A DNA stretch of 64,000 nt from Gammaproteobacteria bacterium (GTDB lineage Bacteria > Pseudomonadota > Gammaproteobacteria > Pseudomonadales > Pseudohongiellaceae): assembly GCA_012960305.1 (NCBI GenBank), contig DUBM01000007.1, forward strand, positions 1 to 64,000, in the 5' to 3' direction. The stretch's first letter is position 1, and each line of letters starts with the position of its first letter. Shown in pieces: positions 5,561 to 17,983 of the stretch. Position numbers and translations under genes: made by a program. Below the pieces are notes generated by a model, which was not told the origin of the DNA, did no database searches, and was given only the letters and a program-made list of their open reading frames with translations.

Positions 5561-8500
5561 ATGCAAGCGATGTTTGGAGCAGTAGCTCTTTCTGCATTTA
5601 AAAATTCGAAATTACTTCACACTCTCCAAGCCAAAATCCCTCCGGTAAAAGCAGTTCACGCGCAATTTGTTCATTTCGTCAATTTTAAAACGGACCTTTC
5701 TGTTGATCAGCTCGGTGTCTTGCAGTCATTGCTTAGTTACGGCGATTCGACAGATATTATCGTGGAGAAAGGAGTCAGTATTGCACCCTCCAAGGTGCAG
5801 CGAGTTGTGGTTCCCAGGCCAGGAACAATCTCTTCTTGGTCTAGTAAAGCAACTAACATTGTTCACAATTGTGGTTTAACACAGGTAGAGCGTGTTGAGC
5901 GGGGAATAGTTTACCTGGTCGATCTGCAAGCAGATTCAAATCTGAATGCTGACGATACTGCCGAGCTTGATAGCCTTCTCCATGACAGGATGACCCAAGC
6001 TGTGCTTAACGAAGTGGAAGAAGCGGGTTGCCTCTTTAATAGTGCTGAGCCCCAGCCACTGAATTCTATAGATATCCTATCCGCCGGTAAGCAGGCGCTC
6101 AATGATGCAAACACAAACCTTGGCTTGGCTTTAGCTGATGATGAAGTCGATTACCTTTATCAAAGTTTTATCGAATTAAATCGCAATCCAAATGATGTTG
6201 AATTAATGATGTTTGCCCAGGCAAATTCAGAGCATTGTCGACACAAAATATTTAATGCCAGTTGGACCATCGACGGCGTGGACCAGCATAAATCCCTGTT
6301 CTCAATGATCAGGAACACTCACGAAATATCTCCAGCGAATGTACTTTCGGCATACTCAGATAATGCTGCAGTGATGACCGGTCATGATAGTCACAGGTTT
6401 TTTCCCGAGTTCGAATCGAAAGAGTATAGCTACCACGCTGAACCGATCCACATATTGATGAAAGTGGAAACCCATAATCATCCAACAGCTATCGCACCAT
6501 TCCCAGGGGCATCGACAGGATCAGGTGGTGAGATTCGAGACGAAGGAGCCACTGGCAAAGGGTCAAAACCTAAGGCTGGCCTCAATGGTTTTAGTGTTTC
6601 AAATTTGCGAATACCAAACGTTCTGCAAGCCTGGGAAACAGATCTAGGCAAACCTGCACATATTGCTTCTGCGTTAGAGATAATGCTAGAAGGGCCAATT
6701 GGTGGTGCCTCTTTCAATAACGAATATGGCCGCCCAAATTTGTGTGGTTATTTTAGAAGCTTCGAGCAAGAAGTAATCAACGAGGCCGGTAAACTCGAAG
6801 TACGGGGCTATCACAAGCCTATTATGATCGCTGGCGGTATCGGCAATATACGAGAATCTCACGTACTAAAAAGCGCTATCGACGTCGGTTCGCAACTCAT
6901 AGTTTTGGGTGGCCCGGCTATGCTGATCGGTCTGGGTGGCGGGGCTGCCAGTTCAATTGCTTCGGGAACTGGTTCTGAGGATCTGGATTTTGCATCTGTG
7001 CAACGGGAAAACGCCGAGATGGAGCGTCGTTGCCAGGAGGTTATCGATCAATGTTGGCAGTTAGGCGATGCCAACCCCATTAGTTTTATTCATGATGTCG
7101 GTGCTGGCGGGCTATCTAACGCTCTGCCCGAGTTAGTGAAAGACGGAGGAACGGGTGGTGCATTTAATCTCCGCGCAATTCCTAATGCCGAATCTCAATT
7201 GTCGCCTCTCGAAATTTGGTGCAATGAAGCACAAGAACGCTATGTGCTGGCAGTAAATACTGAAGAGCTGGAGTGCTTTGAAAAAATCTGTGCTCGTGAG
7301 CGCTGTCCCTATGCAGTGGTTGGTGAAAGCACCGAAGAGAAACATATAAGCCTGGCGGATGAGCATTTTGGTAATAAACCTATTGATCTGCCGATGGATG
7401 TGTTGTTTGGCAAGCCACCAAAAATGCACCGCTCAGTGAAGTCAGGGAAAATAGTAACTGAGGAGTTCGATGCTGCGCAGTTGGATTTGTCCGAAAGTAT
7501 TCAGCGGGTTCTTTCTAATCCCACCGTAGCGAATAAAAGTTTTTTAATTACCATTGGTGACCGAACCATCACTGGATTGGTAAGTCGAGATCAAATGGTT
7601 GGTCCCTGGCAAGTGCCGGTTGCTAATGTTGCAGTAACCGCCTCTTCCTACAAAAGTTACACAGGTGAAGCCATGGCTATGGGCGAGCGCACGCCATTGG
7701 CTCTGTTTGATGCAGCAGCCTCAGGGCGAATGGCAATAGCAGAGTCAATTACAAATATTCTTAGCGCAGATATTGAAAAAATTTCTGATATTAAACTTTC
7801 CGCCAACTGGATGGTTGCCGCGGGATATGGCTGTGAAGATGAGAAACTGTACGCCACAGTCAAAGCCGTTGGCATGGAGCTTTGTCCTCAACTGGGTATT
7901 TGTATTCCAGTTGGTAAAGATTCCATGTCAATGCGAACGGTTTGGCAGGAGGGGGAAGCTGAAAAGAGTAACACCGCACCTCTTTCTCTGATTGTATCTG
8001 CATTTTCAATGGTCTCTGATATACGTCGAACCCTAACACCAGAACTAAAAACCGACAAAGGTGACAGTATGCTTTTGTTATTAGATTTGGGAAGAGGGAA
8101 GAATCGACTAGGTGGTTCAATCTTGTCTCAGGTGTATAACAAGATGCAAGGATCTGTGCCAGATCTCGATGATCCAGAAGATTTGAAAAACCTCTTCAGC
8201 TTTGTGCAAGAAAGTCGCCAAAAGGATTTGCTGCTGGCCTGTCATGATCGTTCTGATGGAGGTTTGTTCACGGCTCTTGTTGAAATGGCATTCGCCGCCC
8301 ATTGTGGAGTAGATATTCAACTCGGCCAGCTTGCAGGTTCTGGTCACGCCATAGAAGCGCTTTTTTCTGAAGAGCTTGGTCTCGTTTTTCAAATCGAGGA
8401 TAAAAAGTTGGCGCAAGTCACCGATTTTGCTGAGAAGCATGGGCTTAGTAATTGCCTCTTGCCTGTGGGTCGAGTAAACAATCGAGATGAAATCACTATT

Positions 8501-9490
8501 GCCTTGGGGCAGGAAAATATTTACTGCTCGAGCAGGATCGAACTGCAACGAGTTTGGTCAAGAACGTCGTATCAAATGCAGAGCCTTAGAGATAATTCTG
8601 ACTGCGCTCAAGAAGAATACGATCGAATTCTCGAGGCAAAAGATCCCGGGATGAATGTTGAGTTGGCCTTCGATGTTAATGAAGACATATCCGCATCTTT
8701 TATTAATGTTGGTGTAAAGCCAAAAATTGCGATACTTAGAGAGCAGGGAGTAAACGGTCAAATCGAAATGGGAGCGGCATTCGACCTTGCCCGATTTACC
8801 TCTGTCGATGTACATATGACCGATTTAATATCAGGCCGTATTGATCTGAGTAGTTTTAATGCCTTGGTCGCCTGTGGCGGTTTTTCCTATGGAGATGTGT
8901 TGGGTGCAGGAGGGGGCTGGGCAAAAACCATTCTCTTTAATGATGCTTTGCGGGAAAAATTCGAGGCTTATTTTAACAATCCACATACCTTAACTCTGGG
9001 AATCTGCAATGGTTGTCAGATGATCTCTCTATTACATGAGTTGATCCCTGGTGCCGAAAATTGGCCCACTTTTGCTCGCAACCGATCTGAACAATTTGAA
9101 GGCCGGCTCAGTCTCGTAACAATTGAAAAAACAGAATCAGCATTTCTATCAGGAATGGAAGGTTCGCGATTCCCACTGGCTGTAGCCCATGGTGAAGGTA
9201 GAGCGAAATTCGAAAGCGATATTGATCAGGCTTTACTCACGGACAGTCACGCTATTGCGCTTCGATATGTTAATAACAATGGTCAAACTACAGAAGTGTA
9301 TCCAGCTAACCCCAATGGTTCCCCAGACGGTATTGCAGGTATTACAAGCAACGATGGTCGTGTCACAATCATGATGCCTCATCCAGAACGTGTGTTTAGA
9401 GCGAGTCAAAATTCCTGGCATCCCGCTGACTGGCAAGAAGATGCACCGAGCATGCGTATGTTTCGTAACGCTCGACGATGGCTCAGCTAG
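5561..9490 (+). CDS. purL: Phosphoribosylformylglycinamidine synthase (large single-chain form)
   Basis: Fourth step of purine synthesis: FGAR plus glutamine and ATP gives FGAM. At 1309 residues it is the large fused type typical of gammaproteobacteria. The N-terminal domain starts [15 protein letters not shown] and carries [16 protein letters not shown]. The two synthetase halves hold [31 protein letters not shown] (the central ATP-site motif) and GKDSMSM. The C-terminal glutaminase has the nucleophile in LGICNGCQM and the catalytic His/Glu in [11 protein letters not shown]. The start is placed at the ATG at 5561; the ATG 9 bases later is an alternative. No purine-box operator was recognised upstream. 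It is monocistronic by position, convergent with the Nudix gene. Confidence 0.97.
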   Translation: MQAMFGAVALSAFKNSKLLHTLQAKIPPVKAVHAQFVHFVNFKTDLSVDQLGVLQSLLSYGDSTDIIVEKGVSIAPSKVQRVVVPRPGTISSWSSKATNIVHNCGLTQVERVERGIVYLVDLQADSNLNADDTAELDSLLHDRMTQAVLNEVEEAGCLFNSAEPQPLNSIDILSAGKQALNDANTNLGLALADDEVDYLYQSFIELNRNPNDVELMMFAQANSEHCRHKIFNASWTIDGVDQHKSLFSMIRNTHEISPANVLSAYSDNAAVMTGHDSHRFFPEFESKEYSYHAEPIHILMKVETHNHPTAIAPFPGASTGSGGEIRDEGATGKGSKPKAGLNGFSVSNLRIPNVLQAWETDLGKPAHIASALEIMLEGPIGGASFNNEYGRPNLCGYFRSFEQEVINEAGKLEVRGYHKPIMIAGGIGNIRESHVLKSAIDVGSQLIVLGGPAMLIGLGGGAASSIASGTGSEDLDFASVQRENAEMERRCQEVIDQCWQLGDANPISFIHDVGAGGLSNALPELVKDGGTGGAFNLRAIPNAESQLSPLEIWCNEAQERYVLAVNTEELECFEKICARERCPYAVVGESTEEKHISLADEHFGNKPIDLPMDVLFGKPPKMHRSVKSGKIVTEEFDAAQLDLSESIQRVLSNPTVANKSFLITIGDRTITGLVSRDQMVGPWQVPVANVAVTASSYKSYTGEAMAMGERTPLALFDAAASGRMAIAESITNILSADIEKISDIKLSANWMVAAGYGCEDEKLYATVKAVGMELCPQLGICIPVGKDSMSMRTVWQEGEAEKSNTAPLSLIVSAFSMVSDIRRTLTPELKTDKGDSMLLLLDLGRGKNRLGGSILSQVYNKMQGSVPDLDDPEDLKNLFSFVQESRQKDLLLACHDRSDGGLFTALVEMAFAAHCGVDIQLGQLAGSGHAIEALFSEELGLVFQIEDKKLAQVTDFAEKHGLSNCLLPVGRVNNRDEITIALGQENIYCSSRIELQRVWSRTSYQMQSLRDNSDCAQEEYDRILEAKDPGMNVELAFDVNEDISASFINVGVKPKIAILREQGVNGQIEMGAAFDLARFTSVDVHMTDLISGRIDLSSFNALVACGGFSYGDVLGAGGGWAKTILFNDALREKFEAYFNNPHTLTLGICNGCQMISLLHELIPGAENWPTFARNRSEQFEGRLSLVTIEKTESAFLSGMEGSRFPLAVAHGEGRAKFESDIDQALLTDSHAIALRYVNNNGQTTEVYPANPNGSPDGIAGITSNDGRVTIMMPHPERVFRASQNSWHPADWQEDAPSMRMFRNARRWLS

Positions 9491-9634
9491 TGAACTTGGT
9501 AAACTCTTGAGCAGCGTCAATTTCATCCACTTCGTGCAAGTCCGCCCAACAAGATCAATAGACTGTGGTTTAAACGCTAGCGGAATTCAAAGTAGAAATT
9601 ATGTGCGAGGTAATTAAGTAGTTGATCTAACTAT

Positions 9635-10225
9635 TTAAGCCTTAGGGTTACTATGGCTAATTAGGCGGGTGGTAATGGTTCGCTTTTCACCATGATGTAC
9701 ATCAAACATGCGGACCGGAAAGCTCTGTGCGGCGAAATCCAAGAAATATAGCTCCAACGTACTCTTGACCACAGGAAAAGCGATGTTATCCCAGGGTATC
9801 TCGTGCTGATGAAAAAGAGCGACTTCTTCCGATTCTTCACCGGGAGCGAAATCTAAATCTGCCAATTCTGCTCGGAAGAACATATAGACTTGATTGATGG
9901 TTGGCAAATTGAAAAGGGTGTAGAGGCTATCTGCAGCAACAATAACATTTGCGCCAGCTTCTTCTTTAGTCTCTCGAATCGCTCCGTTTAGACTGGACTC
10001 ACCATTTTCCATGTAGCCAGCAGGTAAGGTCCATTTTCCGATACGCGGTTGAATGGCACGTTTGCACAACAGTACCTGCTCACCATATGCCGGCAGAGTT
10101 CCTACTACATTCTTTGGATTCTGATAGAAAATGCTTCCACAACTTTTGCAGCAATGACGAGGTTTGTCATCACCTTCGGGAACTCGAAGTTCCAATAGGG
10201 CAGCACATTGATGGCAATACTTCAT
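9635..10225 (-). CDS. Nudix hydrolase with N-terminal zinc ribbon
   Basis: A 196-residue protein with a zinc ribbon (Cys4, Cys7, Cys25 or Cys26, Cys29), then a Nudix fold. The Nudix box begins GYMENGES and contains RETKEEAG, with all the metal-binding glutamates of the Gx5Ex7REUXEExGU consensus, at about residues 70-92. The zinc ribbon followed by FYQNPKNVVGTLP is the layout of bacterial NudC-like pyrophosphohydrolases that act on NADH or similar dinucleotides. It is shorter than Escherichia coli NudC (about 257 residues), so the exact substrate is open. It lies convergent with purL, with about 145 bases between. Confidence 0.85.
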   Translation of the reverse strand: MKYCHQCAALLELRVPEGDDKPRHCCKSCGSIFYQNPKNVVGTLPAYGEQVLLCKRAIQPRIGKWTLPAGYMENGESSLNGAIRETKEEAGANVIVAADSLYTLFNLPTINQVYMFFRAELADLDFAPGEESEEVALFHQHEIPWDNIAFPVVKSTLELYFLDFAAQSFPVRMFDVHHGEKRTITTRLISHSNPKA

Positions 10226-10587
10226 AAGTGGGTATTGAAAACGCCAAGCACTTGGTGCTTTCTAGCCTGAGACCAGTAAACAAGAAAGGGCGTAGTGTAC
10301 TGGTTTTTGGGTAGGCAGGGAAAGCAGCCGAAGGAGGCGATTGAATAGATCCAGTCTATTGTCTGCTAAGCTGTCTTTATTCTCGCGGTGGAGCCCAAAT
10401 TTCTTAGAGGTTAGGAATGCGCTACTTCACTCAATCGCATTCCTATCTTCGAGTAAAGTTCGTTGCGCTTTTCTCGACTGTATCCCTTAGTGTTTGAATG
10501 AATGGAAGTTGGGTCAGCTCGCTCAGTATAGGCAGATGAAGTTTTTCTAGAACCCTTTACTCTTGATTTTGGTCGCTCCCTTCACGT
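10226..10587. other. Intergenic region with one hairpin
   Basis: About 360 bases without a convincing reading frame, upstream of the Nudix gene and downstream of the serine hydrolase gene (both minus strand). A 10-base perfect inverted repeat, TAGGAATGCG at 10412-10421 and CGCATTCCTA at 10436-10445, is the only structure seen. It could terminate the hydrolase gene, but it has no T run. Nothing else was recognised. Confidence 0.5.
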
Positions 10588-11841
10588 TTAGTTACGCATT
10601 GCTTCGTAAACCATTAGTTGTGCTACATTGTTATCAAAAGGCGCGCCTCTAGGGCCTCCACGCTTCTGTTCCATGTAGATCATATAGAAATCATTCTCTT
10701 CATCAATAATAAAGATGGTGCCGCCAATGCCACGCCAGCCGTAGTTGTGAGGGCCGTTAGCATTAGTGCCATCGGTTGGCTGAAGGTGGAATCCTAAGCC
10801 CCAGTCTCCGGTATTGCCGTAAAAGAAAAATTCTCGTGATACTTCTGGTCCAATGCGTTTCTCCAGCATTAGCTCAAGAGTACTTTCCTCGATAATTCGA
10901 CTGCCTCGGTATTCCCCGTTATTAAGAAGCATCTCTGCAAACCGCACATAATCCTCGGTTGTGGAATTTAAGCCGCCACCGCCTGATAGTAAGGGTCGTA
11001 CAATTGTGTTGTCACTCATCGCGCCATGAATCGGTTCAGCGATGCGAAACTTTTTGCTAACTGGAACGAAGAAAGTTGTTTCATTCATGCCTAGTGGGCC
11101 GAATATTCTTTCATACAATAAGACGTCGAGAGGTTTCCCTGCGGCTACTTCAATTACTGCGCCAAGCACATCAGTGGAGTGGCCATAATGCCAAGCCGAT
11201 CCAGGTTCGAAAAAGACTGGAAGCTTGCCTAAGGTGCCGGCTAACTCTCGCGCGGTCATATTCCCTTTAATGTTTTCGCCATACATTTGTCCGAGGGTGC
11301 TATTTGGTGAAAATATTTCCTGAATCAAGCCAGACTCATGGGTAAGTAGATTCTCCACGGTCATCACATTTTTTGCCGAGCTGATATCTCCATTTTCCTG
11401 ATCGATCAATCTGAGATTATCGAATTCAGGGATGTACTTACTAACAGGATCATTAAGTGCGATCAGCCCTTCTTCAACCATAGATAAAGTAGCCACACTG
11501 ATGATTGGTTTTGTCATAGAGTAAATTCGGAAAAGCGTGTCCTTATTAACCGGCGTTGATCTACCTGGACTTTGCATGCCAACAGTTTCCAGTACTCCGA
11601 CTCCGTCACTATTGCCCACCAGAAGCAGGGCGCCAGGTATGAACTCTCCATCGACAGCTGCTTGCATTTGAGCAACTATCTTTTCGATGTCCGCTTGATC
11701 TATGCCAAAGTTGGTAGAATGTATAGGCTTGATTGAGCTGAGGTTGCTGGCTTCGTCATGATGATCAGCAATTGCTGTTATAGAGAGGCAAAATGTCAGG
11801 ACTAAAGTCAGCAATGGTGCAAAAGTAATTTGGTTTTTCAA
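10588..11841 (-). CDS. Exported serine hydrolase, class C beta-lactamase fold
   Basis: A 417-residue protein with a Sec signal peptide (about residues 1-26, ending ITAIADHHDE). The catalytic S-x-x-K motif is SMTK with Ser108 and Lys111, followed by the second motif HYGHSTDVLG, where YGH stands for the usual Y-x-N. The long C-terminal half contains GWRGIGGTIFIIDEENDFYM, matching EstB-type esterases of the beta-lactamase-related family. It is probably a periplasmic esterase or peptidase-like enzyme; antibiotic hydrolysis is not implied. A paralogue-type protein lies at 31952-32998, but the two are distant in sequence. Confidence 0.85.
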   Translation of the reverse strand: MKNQITFAPLLTLVLTFCLSITAIADHHDEASNLSSIKPIHSTNFGIDQADIEKIVAQMQAAVDGEFIPGALLLVGNSDGVGVLETVGMQSPGRSTPVNKDTLFRIYSMTKPIISVATLSMVEEGLIALNDPVSKYIPEFDNLRLIDQENGDISSAKNVMTVENLLTHESGLIQEIFSPNSTLGQMYGENIKGNMTARELAGTLGKLPVFFEPGSAWHYGHSTDVLGAVIEVAAGKPLDVLLYERIFGPLGMNETTFFVPVSKKFRIAEPIHGAMSDNTIVRPLLSGGGGLNSTTEDYVRFAEMLLNNGEYRGSRIIEESTLELMLEKRIGPEVSREFFFYGNTGDWGLGFHLQPTDGTNANGPHNYGWRGIGGTIFIIDEENDFYMIYMEQKRGGPRGAPFDNNVAQLMVYEAMRN

Positions 11842-11959
11842 TTCGCGTTCCTCCGTAATGAATCGAATGCCTGCCTTAATAGGCTAATTACATTGGCAAT
11901 GGCGATCGATGGTAACTGATGCTGGGAAGCCCGACAACTCGGAATCATGAGCAGCCGTG

Positions 11960-12232
11960 CTAATCGAAATCTCGGATTAATGATTGACTAACTTCAGCAG
12001 CTAGCGTGCCGGTTTCATGTTGGTAATTAAGATGTCCGCTATGAATATTTCAGGAACCGCCAGCTTTCGCCGCGTTAATAATCGTCTCAGAAAGCGCGAA
12101 ACGAAGGAAATGTACAGAAGACATTTTTTTGTCGTTAGATCGAGGTAAATCCTCATTGGATATGGGGAAAACAGGATCAAAGCCATCAATCTGAATAGAA
12201 ACCTGGTCTTCGATACCAAGCAATTGCAAGAT
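11960..12232 (-). pseudogene. DUF3501-family gene, 3' remnant
   Basis: On the minus strand the frame reads LGIEDQVSIQIDGFDPVFPI, then LPRSNDKKMSSVHFLRF, and then, after one in-frame TGA, NYQHETGTLAAEVSQSLI and a TAG at 11960-11962. LGIEDQV and the VHFLRF block followed by HxNYQHE are typical of the C-terminal part of DUF3501 proteins, which usually accompany rubrerythrin and ferredoxin-like oxidoreductase genes. The N-terminal 100 or so residues are absent and the reading frame joins directly onto an oxyR-like fragment. It is a clear gene remnant with at least one stop. Confidence 0.75.
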
Positions 12233-12465
12233 CGTCTATTTGCAGTTTAATTTCTTTACCTTTTTCTAACACCGTTCGCCCAAGTTGAGCGATAATGGTC
12301 TTGCTTGTTGTCGCGGTCGAAAATCTTGATGCCGAGTTGGTCCTCCAAATCGGCAATCGCCATATTCAGCGTCGATGGTGAAATAAAAAAGGCATCCGCA
12401 ACATTTTTAAAATGCAACGTGTTAGCCACAGTGAGGAGGTAGTTAATGTGCTTGAGGGTGATCAT
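12233..12465 (-). pseudogene. oxyR: OxyR/LysR-type regulator, N-terminal remnant, frameshifted
   Basis: Encodes MITLKHINYLLTVANTLHF and the HTH segment ISPSTLNMAIADLEDQLGIK, a clean LysR-type DNA-binding domain of the kind found in OxyR proteins. After FDRDNKQ the frame is lost (near 12296-12299). The expected sequence continues one frame over as IIAQLGRTVLEKGKEIKLQI, then stops being OxyR and runs into the DUF3501 remnant. The effector domain is absent here, but a matching middle piece lies beyond katG on the other strand (14932-15075). A regulator divergent from katG is the expected oxyR position. Confidence 0.8.
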
Positions 12466-12619
12466 CGAAAAATTCTATTTGTTCGAAAAAATCGAACGTA
12501 ATTTTCTTTAATATGAAATTTAATAGTACATCAACAAGCGTTACATTACGGTCCACCACAAAAAATTGTTCTAAGAATTTGTCCATGATTAACAGTTAGG
12601 CGACGAGCATCTAGTTTAA

Positions 12620-14782
<2,163 letters not shown>

Positions 14783-14931
14783 AGCAGGACCGTTGACATC
14801 AAACGTTAGGTAAGTGCAATGCCAAGTGCTGAGAGGTGGCTTCTAAACCCCACCTTCCAGATACTGTGGAGAGAAGTTAATGCTTCAGGCGTGCAAAATC
14901 CGCGGTGAGGTCGAAGATTTTAAGGGATTTG

Positions 14932-15075
14932 CGACTAGGGGTGATTCCTACCAAAGGACCTTTTCTATTGCCGCCAGTACTTTCTGATTTGCGCAAGCGC
15001 TACTCCAAATTGACATTGTATTTAAAAGAGGAGATGAGTGCCGAACTGGTGCAGCAGTTGCAACGTTGCTTGCAG
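14932..15075 (+). pseudogene. oxyR: OxyR effector-domain remnant (plus strand)
   Basis: An open frame from a GTG at 14905 reads LRLGVIPTKGPFLLPPVLSD, LRKRYSKLTLYLKEEM, and then AELVQQLQ. This matches the start of the OxyR regulatory domain (in E. coli LHIGLIPTVGPYLLP, followed by the FPKLEMYLHE segment) nearly residue by residue. The frame then turns into low-complexity LTLTLTLEPG and stops. No HTH lies upstream in this orientation. It appears to continue the N-terminal piece at 12233-12465, which points the other way, so an inversion of the katG segment split the gene. Confidence 0.75.
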
Positions 15076-15277
15076 CTAACATTGACCTTGACCCTGGAGC
15101 CTGGCTAATAATTAATAGGCATGCCAAATTTTGTGATCTCAATACTGGGTGTGGTGCTGGTATATTGTCCGCATGATATGACAGGTCCTTTCTTCCATAA
15201 GTAAGGCCTTTAATTTTCTCGAGGTGCTATAAATAGTAATGGGAGTATTCATCTCTATAGTATAACGAGATTAGCCG

Positions 15278-15698
15278 ATGAAGGCTTTTGCAATATCTGA
15301 CATACATGTGGATACCAAGAGAATTTGGAGTGGGTTTTAGATCTGGACGATCATTTGAATACCTGTGCGGCGATATCTGCATACTTTTTAGAGAAAAACA
15401 TTCCCCTATTGAACACCGCGGCCGAGACGGTTATTAGCTTTTGACATTTCTTTCCGAGAATAGATGTTATGCCTTCGCTAATTCCTCTGAATAGGAGACA
15501 AGTCTATCCTGTTTTGGGCAGCGTAAACCTTGGAGAACAATTGAAACAACTACAACCAGACATCCATGTTTATGGGCATAGTCATGTGAACCAATCTATC
15601 GAATAGATAATATTTATTTCATTAATAATGCATTCGCCTATCCGAATGAAGGTCGAATAGCGCGTAAACAATTGCATTGTGTCTATGAGCGTGAATAG
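15278..15698 (+). pseudogene. Metallophosphoesterase, decayed
   Basis: Starts MKAFAISDIHVD, the first metal-binding motif (D-x-H) of calcineurin-like phosphoesterases, then loses frame within 10 codons. A later frame gives LDLDDHLNT. The C-terminal part reads LGEQLKQLQPDIHVYGHSHV (the GHSH metal motif), meets an in-frame TAG, and then reads FINNAFAYPNEGR. Several shifts and stops plus loss of the middle of the protein show that it is not functional. Its end overlaps the possible start region of the following phosphopantetheinyl transferase gene. Confidence 0.75.
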
Positions 15699-15723
15699 AG
15701 GTAAGTGTAGGCTCAATAACTAT

Positions 15724-16494
15724 ATGAGAATTTTACCAACAGAGATTCATTTGTGGACAGCAAATGATAAAGACTTCGATCATCAGGAGCTGCGGGATTG
15801 TTGTGGTACTTGGTTGACGGAAGCGGAACAGGCTCGCTATCAACGTTATTACTTTGACCGGCACAAAAAGCAATTTTTACTTGGTTGTTATTTAATACGC
15901 AGTGTTTTGAGTGAATATGATGTTGTCGATCCGCAGCAGTGGAAGTTTCAAAAAAATGAGTACGGCAAACCCCGTATTGTCGATAGTCAAAATTCAAAAT
16001 CTTTATTTTTTAATCTCTCCCATTCAGGAGAAAAACAAGTGCTAGCTGTTTGCCTATCAGATTCAGTAGGAGTGGATATTGAGCAAAGTGATAAACGTCG
16101 GCGGATTGCAAAAATCGCTAATCGCTTTTTTGCCTCAGAAGAAGTGATTGACTTGCTCAGTCTGATTGATTCCGAACAATTATCAAGATTCTACGATCTC
16201 TGGACCCTTAAAGAAGCTTACATAAAGGCCTGTGGTTTAGGTTTGGCAATACCCCTACAACACTTTATTTATTCGTTTCCGAATGAAACTGGTATTGCGC
16301 TTTCATTTGCTGATGAGCGTGATGACGATGTGCGCAATTGGCAAATGTGGCAGATCGCTTGTTCTGGGAACTACAAACTGGCACTTGCAATTAAGCGTGA
16401 GCCAGAGAATAAGATCATCAGTTTGTCGGCATGGAATTTAAATGGACTGGAAAACTATTCTGCACAAAACCTGCGACTGCTTCGACGCTCTTGA
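15724..16494 (+). CDS. 4'-phosphopantetheinyl transferase (Sfp type)
   Basis: Transfers phosphopantetheine from CoA to a serine of carrier proteins. The family motifs are present: VGVDIEQ (Mg2+-binding Asp and Glu, about residues 115-121), RFFASEE, and LWTLKEAYIKACGLGL with the catalytic KEAYIK (about residues 159-173). At about 257 residues it is of Sfp/Gsp size, not the short AcpS type. The frame is open back to a GTG at 15679 and an ATG at 15685. The ATG at 15724 is chosen because the domain begins right there (IHLWTAN) and the upstream part overlaps the phosphoesterase remnant, but the start is uncertain. No polyketide or peptide synthetase genes are nearby, so the carrier partner is unknown. 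Confidence 0.9.
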   Translation: MRILPTEIHLWTANDKDFDHQELRDCCGTWLTEAEQARYQRYYFDRHKKQFLLGCYLIRSVLSEYDVVDPQQWKFQKNEYGKPRIVDSQNSKSLFFNLSHSGEKQVLAVCLSDSVGVDIEQSDKRRRIAKIANRFFASEEVIDLLSLIDSEQLSRFYDLWTLKEAYIKACGLGLAIPLQHFIYSFPNETGIALSFADERDDDVRNWQMWQIACSGNYKLALAIKREPENKIISLSAWNLNGLENYSAQNLRLLRRS

Positions 16495-16511
16495 TAAGTG
16501 CGATAGGAAAA

Positions 16512-17864
16512 TTATTTGTTTTTTCCTGATGCTGGAGTTTTTTTCGCCTGCTGTTTATCCGGTTCTGAGTTAGCCTCTTCAATTTGCTCTAATGTTCCAC
16601 TGACAGATTTCCACATTCGTACCGTTCGGATGACATTGTCTTTAACTTGCACAATTTCGGCGTAGTAACCATGCAAATCAATGCCGATTGAGGAATCTGG
16701 AATTGATTCTAAAGCCTCGGTCAACAGCCCATTAATTGTCTTTGCGCCGCTACTATCTAGATTCCACGATAGCACGCGATTAATATCACGAATGCTGGTA
16801 GTGCCGTCGATAAGATAGCTACCGTCCTTCTGTTCATTAATGTCTTTATTGCTCGCCGCCATGTCTGTGGTAAATTCACCTACGATTTCTTCAAGAATAT
16901 CTTCAAGAGTTACCAAGCCTTTCATGGCGCCATACTCGTCAACCACTACAGCCATGCGAAGCTTCTTCTTTTGGAAGTTAAATAGTTGGGTATGCAACGG
17001 CGTACTTTCAGGAATGAAGTAGGGATCGATGGTTTCCTGAATAATGGCTGCTTTGTTAAGGACATCAATTTGTATGAATTTTCCAGCGCTGCGTAGATGC
17101 AGAATACCGATAATGTTATCGATATGGTTTTTGTATACGGGAATGCGGGTATGCTGCGCGTTCCCGATCTGATCAAGTATTTCATCCAGGTCGTCTTCGA
17201 TATCAATTCCGATAACTTCATTCCTTGGCACTAAAATATCGTTAACAGATACTTTTTCAAGATCAAGAATATTCAACAGCATTCCATGGCGTTTTTGCGG
17301 AATGCGTGCGTTAGATTCGTAAACTATAGTGCGCAATTCTTCCTTTGATAGCTGTTGCCCACTTTCATTTGCGTGAGGTTTGAATCCGAAGATCCTTACT
17401 AATCCGTTGGAAATTACGTTAACAATCCAAACCGCTGGATACAGGATTCTCAATAATAAAGATAAGAAAAAGCTGGAAGGGAAGGCAATTTTTTCAGGGT
17501 GAAGTGCGGCAATCGTCTTCGGAGTAACTTCTGCGAAGATTAAAACTATTAGAGTTAGAATTATGGCAGTAGTTAAAGGTGCCGGTTTTCCTAATATATT
17601 AATCGCAATCGATGTGGCTATGGAAGCAGCAAGAAAGTTAACAAAGTTATTCCCAATTAATATAACGCCGATCAATTTGTCAGGTGACTCTAGCAACTTT
17701 GATGCCCTGGTGGCTCCGGGGTGTTTGTTTCTTTTTAGATGCTTAAGACGATAGCGATTCAAACTCATCATTCCAGTTTCAGAGCTGGAAAAATAAGCTG
17801 ACGCGATAATTAAAAACACAAATAGAGAAATTAGTGCAGTTATGGAGGAGCCTTCAGCGCTCAT
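16512..17864 (-). CDS. CNNM/CorC-family transporter (HlyC/CorC, YfjD-like)
   Basis: A 450-residue protein with an N-terminal CNNM (DUF21) membrane domain of about four helices (ASAYFSSSETGMMSLNRYRL, NNFVNFLAASIATSIAI). Two CBS domains follow (about residues 205-330) and then a CorC_HlyC domain (EYGAMKGLVTLEDILEEIVG). Family members are implicated in Mg2+ and Co2+ efflux or homeostasis. The order corB/yfjD-like, ypjD, ffh is conserved with E. coli, which supports the identity. The C-terminus has a charged tail (KQQAKKTPASGKNK). Confidence 0.9.
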   Translation of the reverse strand: MSAEGSSITALISLFVFLIIASAYFSSSETGMMSLNRYRLKHLKRNKHPGATRASKLLESPDKLIGVILIGNNFVNFLAASIATSIAINILGKPAPLTTAIILTLIVLIFAEVTPKTIAALHPEKIAFPSSFFLSLLLRILYPAVWIVNVISNGLVRIFGFKPHANESGQQLSKEELRTIVYESNARIPQKRHGMLLNILDLEKVSVNDILVPRNEVIGIDIEDDLDEILDQIGNAQHTRIPVYKNHIDNIIGILHLRSAGKFIQIDVLNKAAIIQETIDPYFIPESTPLHTQLFNFQKKKLRMAVVVDEYGAMKGLVTLEDILEEIVGEFTTDMAASNKDINEQKDGSYLIDGTTSIRDINRVLSWNLDSSGAKTINGLLTEALESIPDSSIGIDLHGYYAEIVQVKDNVIRTVRMWKSVSGTLEQIEEANSEPDKQQAKKTPASGKNK

Positions 17865-17983
17865 AGTTGTAATTTAAGGGATACCTTTTATCAGGTTAAA
17901 GATTAGTGGTTTTCGTTTAAGAAAGATAACTATTTATAATTAAAATGTTTGAATTTTAGTTCGATTTTTTGTTTAACTAGTTA

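Noticed and set aside
12001..12219. 72-residue minus-strand frame
   Set aside because: It is an out-of-frame reading of the DUF3501 remnant; the meaningful translation is in another frame.
12481..12497. GTTCGA/TCGAAC inverted repeat as an OxyR site before katG
   Set aside because: The spacing and sequence do not match the four ATAG/CTAT half-sites known for OxyR; it may be a chance palindrome.
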